10,116 nucleotides of DNA, from contig CAKOHT010000023.1 of NCBI GenBank assembly GCA_934085975.1, forward strand, positions 1-10,116, read 5' to 3'. Positions 7,983 through 10,116 of this stretch are shown here, piece after piece. The position numbers and the translations under genes are program-made. The stretch comes from an uncultured Cetobacterium sp. (GTDB taxonomy: Bacteria; Fusobacteriota; Fusobacteriia; Fusobacteriales; Fusobacteriaceae). The notes below the pieces were generated by a model. The model was not told the origin of the DNA. It made no database searches and saw only the letters and a program-made list of their open reading frames with translations. Within the stretch, counting starts at the first letter, position 1, and each line of letters opens with the position of its first letter.

Positions 7983-7996
7983 TGCTACCCCCACTA

Positions 7997-8374
7997 CTAG
8001 CTTATTTGACTCTTTTCCAACTTTCTTATTTGTTTTATGTAATCTAATAATTCATCCATTTCGTCTACAGAAATTTCATAAATCATTTGAATACTAGTTC
8101 CCCAATATTCATGTATTAATCTATTTCTAACTCCTTTTATTCCTTCCCAGTAACTTCTATTATTATAAATTTTAGTTAAAATATCTTTATCCAACTTTTG
8201 TATTTGAGTAACAGCTTCTCCTATTTTTTCTAATTGTCTTTCTATATACCCAATACTTTTTTTATCTAGAGCAAAATCGTTAAATGACTTATTTACCATC
8301 TCTTCTTGAATATACTCAATAAACTCTTCAATGTCATAAGTAAACTGTATTATATTTCTTTTGGCTTTAGACAT
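7997..8374 (-). CDS. hepT: HepT-like HEPN-domain RNase toxin (DUF86)
   Basis: A 125-aa all-alpha HEPN protein of the HepT (DUF86) family, the toxin of MntA-HepT systems, which act as ribonucleases. The signature RX4HXY is intact as Arg83, His88 and Tyr90 in GVRNRLIHEYWG. In studied HepT proteins the Tyr of this motif is the residue AMP-modified by the partner antitoxin. The upstream SIGYIERQLEKIGEA segment is also typical. The ATG at 8374 lies within the end of mntA (8-base overlap), with an AGGAAG ribosome binding site about 10 bases upstream. It is followed at once by hsdR, so the toxin pair sits inside the restriction operon. Length is normal. Confidence 0.9.
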   Translation of the reverse strand: MSKAKRNIIQFTYDIEEFIEYIQEEMVNKSFNDFALDKKSIGYIERQLEKIGEAVTQIQKLDKDILTKIYNNRSYWEGIKGVRNRLIHEYWGTSIQMIYEISVDEMDELLDYIKQIRKLEKSQIS

Positions 8375-8693
8375 ATATCACACTTCCTAGTATTTCTTCT
8401 TTTACCTTTTCTTTATAATCTTTTACATCTGGGTTTTTAAACTTATAATCAAAAACACTTTTTTCAACTAAGTCTACTTTTTTTCCAAAAGTATTTTCTA
8501 ACTCCTCTTGCAAAGCACAAAAATTTCTATACATGCCTTTTTTAAATTCTATTTTTACAATTATATCTATATCACTACTATCAGTTTCTTCTTCCCTAGC
8601 ATAACTTCCAAATAATCCAATTTCTAAAATTGAATACTTTTCTTTATCCAACGCTTTTAAAACAGATAAAATACTTTCTTTATTAACTTTCAT
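8367..8693 (-). CDS. mntA: MntA-like minimal nucleotidyltransferase antitoxin
   Basis: A 108-aa minimal nucleotidyltransferase (MNT), the antitoxin partner of the HEPN protein encoded next. MntA proteins neutralise HepT by transferring AMP to it. Counting from the ATG, the fold's GSX10DXD motif is complete: Gly29-Ser30 and Asp41-Asp43 in GLFGSYAREEETDSSDIDIIV. The third acidic residue is probably Asp74 in KKVDLVE. The ATG at 8693 is preferred because GAGGTGA lies just upstream. A GTG three codons earlier would put the start inside that binding site. The gene overlaps hepT by 8 bases, an antitoxin-first arrangement with coupled translation. It begins 5 bases after the stop of the frame-restored fic gene. 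Confidence 0.88.
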   Translation of the reverse strand: MKVNKESILSVLKALDKEKYSILEIGLFGSYAREEETDSSDIDIIVKIEFKKGMYRNFCALQEELENTFGKKVDLVEKSVFDYKFKNPDVKDYKEKVKEEILGSVIYV

Positions 8694-8698
8694 TCTTC

Positions 8699-8715
8699 TC
8701 ACCTCATTTTTAAAA
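8699..8715 (-). repeat. 17-bp repeat, copy 1 (before mntA)
   Basis: TTTTAAAAATGAGGTGA on the minus strand is identical to 9542-9558 before fic. This copy covers the last codons of the original fic frame and supplies the ribosome binding site (GAGGTGA) that sets the mntA start at 8693. Confidence 0.7.
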
Positions 8716-8796
8716 TTTTTATCTCTTTTAATTCAATCTCTTTATTATATAAAAGTTTTAAAAAAAACTCTTCTAGATATGTAAAATCAGGAGATA
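8699..8796 (-). pseudogene. Out-of-frame original C-terminus of the fic gene
   Basis: If one A is restored in the A7 run at 8797-8803, translation continues as ISPDFTYLEEFFLKLLYN and on to ILKMR, ending at TGA 8701-8699. YLEEFF-LKLL is the usual final helix of this Fic group. The restored gene would encode 277 aa and stop 5 bases before the mntA ATG, matching the tight packing of the rest of the operon. Confidence 0.75.
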
Positions 8797-9531
8797 TTTT
8801 TTTGGAATATTGCTGTAATTTGAAGCTATCAAAGAATTTTTGAAATATACTGAATTTTCTCTGAAAAGATCATTATTTACAAAATAGCCCATACTTAAAA
8901 GATATTTCTGAATGAAAACTGCAATAGTTCGAGTGTTTCCTTCTATAAAAGGGTATATCTGCCATATTGCAGATGTGAATCGAGCTAAACTTTTAACCTG
9001 CTTATCTAAACTCATTTGAGAATAATTTTTACTACTTTCATTTTCAAAATCATATTTCAGAAACTCATCTATTGTGGTGTACTCTCCATATATAACAGTA
9101 TCACCATTTAAAACTGGTTCTTTTTTAGAGATATTGTATTTTCTGTATTCTCCAATACTGTTATCTCTTTCATCCAGTAGAAGTTCAGAGAAAAGTTTTC
9201 TATGAATACTTTTCAGTTGAATAGGACTAAAAACAAAAGCTCTATCTTCTAGAAGTTTTGCAATTCTTGTAGAGGCTAGGTCACATTCCATTTCAGAATA
9301 ATTGATAGAATTTTTATCCTGTTTACTATAATAATTTTTTAGATCAATCTCTATTTCATCAAAGGTCTTTTTTCCTTCTATAGATTCTTTCGTAAGTTGG
9401 ATAAGATAAGAGGATGGGGTTAATCCATCTATCTCATTTAGCCCTATTCCAACTTCCCAGTTTTCTATTCTCTTTTCCACTGGGATATCATACTCTTTTA
9501 TGATTTCATATTGAATGTTTTTTAGCGTCAT
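8773..9531 (-). CDS. Fic-family protein, catalytic His replaced by Tyr and C-terminus frameshifted
   Basis: A 252-aa Fic-domain protein. Active Fic enzymes transfer AMP to Tyr, Ser or Thr of target proteins. Residues about 37-71 (LTPSSYLIQLTKESIEGKKT and on to NYYSK) resemble the VbhA-like inhibitory helix fused to some Fic proteins. The flap is near 141-155 and the Fic core at about 175-245. The signature, normally HPFxxGNxRT, reads YPFIEGNTRT at 193-202. The catalytic His is Tyr193 (codon TAC, one base from CAC), while the anion-binding loop is intact. After NIPK the frame is lost in an A7 run and the protein ends with an atypical YLLILHI. The start ATG at 9531 has GAGGTGA about 10 bases upstream. 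The gene sits between an unknown gene and mntA in the restriction operon. AMP transfer is expected to be lost, but a binding or regulatory role is not excluded. Confidence 0.85.
   Translation of the reverse strand: MTLKNIQYEIIKEYDIPVEKRIENWEVGIGLNEIDGLTPSSYLIQLTKESIEGKKTFDEIEIDLKNYYSKQDKNSINYSEMECDLASTRIAKLLEDRAFVFSPIQLKSIHRKLFSELLLDERDNSIGEYRKYNISKKEPVLNGDTVIYGEYTTIDEFLKYDFENESSKNYSQMSLDKQVKSLARFTSAIWQIYPFIEGNTRTIAVFIQKYLLSMGYFVNNDLFRENSVYFKNSLIASNYSNIPKKYLLILHI
8797..8803 (-). other. A7 run, site of the fic frameshift
   Basis: On the coding strand seven A's follow CC, read CCA AAA AAA TAT. The heptamer A AAA AAA is in the reading phase that supports -1 ribosomal slippage, and a -1 slip would restore the conserved C-terminus. 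Loss of one A from an original run of eight is the simplest alternative. Confidence 0.6.
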
Positions 9532-9541
9532 TTTAATTTTT

Positions 9542-9558
9542 TCACCTCATTTTTAAAA
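9542..9558 (-). repeat. 17-bp repeat, copy 2 (before fic)
   Basis: TTTTAAAAATGAGGTGA on the minus strand is identical to 8699-8715. It includes the stop codon (TAA) of the 168-aa gene and the GAGGTGA used by fic. Confidence 0.7.
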
Positions 9559-10059
9559 CAGAAAATCTTCATCTGAGTAATATGTAATCTTTGGAATATA
9601 ATCCTCTTCCTCAACATAACCATCATATTGCTTTTTAAACTCTTCTAACATAAAACTTTTTTTTAAAATATTATTTAATTTAGTTCCAGAGTAATTACTA
9701 TCTAACTTCTTTAGTCCATCTTTTAAAACTTTTAAATATCTTTCATTCATAGGTACTAAGGTATATAGAAGACGCTCTCCATATACAACAGTTGGATTAT
9801 CTAGAGAAAATAGATTCTTAAATCCAAATAACTTTAACTCATTATTTTCTACTTTTTCCACTTTCCTAAATTGAATTTTATTACCATAAAACTCATTTTC
9901 ATCAAAAAAATTTTTCTCTCTATAATAAACAAGAACTCCCTCTCCATTTTCTAATTTGTTCAAAGATTTTAAAGGATTATTATTTAGAAAATTTTCTATC
10001 TCTTCTAAAGTTAAATCAGAAACTTTAATCATTTTTCCGTCACAACTTTTGCATTTCAT
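9553..10059 (-). CDS. Unrecognised 168-aa protein between hsdS and fic, N-terminal CxxC
   Basis: I do not recognise this family. The protein begins MKCKSCDGKMIKV, a CxxC knuckle (Cys3, Cys6) like half of a zinc ribbon, and no second Cys pair follows. The middle (about 38-105) alternates hydrophobic and charged residues and looks like a beta-rich domain (GEGVLVYYREK, NKIQFRKVEKVE, TVVYGERLLYTLVPM). Then come a Lys-rich helical part (about 107-150) and an acidic tail ending TYYSDEDFLF. No signal peptide or membrane segment is present. The start codon overlaps the hsdS stop (TAATG), with GAGG just upstream, so it is translationally coupled to hsdS, and fic begins 21 bases after its stop. Position suggests a partner or regulator of either the restriction enzyme or Fic. 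That is inference. Confidence 0.75.
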   Translation of the reverse strand: MKCKSCDGKMIKVSDLTLEEIENFLNNNPLKSLNKLENGEGVLVYYREKNFFDENEFYGNKIQFRKVEKVENNELKLFGFKNLFSLDNPTVVYGERLLYTLVPMNERYLKVLKDGLKKLDSNYSGTKLNNILKKSFMLEEFKKQYDGYVEEEDYIPKITYYSDEDFLF

Positions 10060-10116
10060 TATACCTCAACTTCTCCACTCATAAGTTTAGGAAGAAGAAT
10101 ATCTCTTATTTCAGTT
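10059..10116 (-). CDS. hsdS: Type I restriction-modification specificity subunit HsdS, C-terminal end only
   Basis: The last 18 codons of a gene that runs out of the window. They read TEIRDILLPKLMSGEVEV followed by TAA, which matches the common HsdS ending of the form LRDTLLPKLLSGEI. HsdS recognises the target sequence for both methylation and cutting. Its identity agrees with hsdR downstream on the same strand. The stop overlaps the next start by one base. The recognition domains and hsdM are not in the window. Confidence 0.82.
   Translation of the reverse strand, partial: TEIRDILLPKLMSGEVEV

Noticed and set aside
7983..7994. GTG at 7994 as the hsdR start
   Set aside because: It is possible, but there is no binding site before it. 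The ATG at 7982 has a G-rich site and gives the usual MNFTED start. The difference is four residues.
1..10116. CRISPR arrays, tRNA or rRNA genes, riboswitches
   Set aside because: No regularly spaced repeats, cloverleaf-like or rRNA-like segments, or recognisable riboswitch cores were seen on either strand.

Overview
The window looks like chromosomal DNA from an AT-rich, outer-membrane-bearing anaerobe, most likely Fusobacteriota (Fusobacterium or Cetobacterium type). The reasons are the very low GC, strong AGGAGG ribosome binding sites, a Firmicutes-like water-forming NADH oxidase, and an OmpA-type peptidoglycan-binding lipoprotein, which implies a diderm envelope. The genus is inferred and not proven.

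Left part (1-2420): two minus-strand housekeeping genes, each with its own recognisable promoter: an OmpA-like lipoprotein followed by a Rho-independent terminator, and an FAD-dependent NADH oxidase. A 254-bp divergent intergenic region (2166-2419) holds the oxidase promoter, the promoter of a plus-strand EamA/DMT transporter, and three perfect inverted repeats placed like operators.

Middle (2420-4889): the transporter gene overlaps by 25 bases a short ORF that looks like a Gfo/Idh/MocA oxidoreductase with its middle removed (start of the first Rossmann strand joined directly to the C-terminal domain). Next comes a decayed IS256-family element (3699-4859). Its 25-bp terminal inverted repeats are still visible, but the transposase has two frameshifts and lacks its C-terminus, and no target-site duplication flanks it.

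Right part (4890-10116): one tightly packed minus-strand operon, the tail of a type I restriction-modification locus. In transcription order it runs hsdS (only its last 18 codons) - an unrecognised 168-aa gene with an N-terminal CxxC - a Fic-family gene - mntA - hepT - hsdR. hsdM is presumably upstream, outside the window. The HepT/MntA pair is a HEPN RNase toxin with its AMP-transferase antitoxin, and all signature residues are present. The Fic protein has two lesions. Its catalytic His is Tyr (one C-to-T change), and a frameshift in an A7 run removes the last ~27 residues. The original frame can be followed to a stop 5 bases before mntA.

The most interesting unit is this accessory cassette placed between hsdS and hsdR. 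It combines two kinds of AMP-transferase fold (Fic and MNT) with a HEPN toxin and an unknown small protein. It appears to be partly decayed at fic and intact at mntA-hepT-hsdR.
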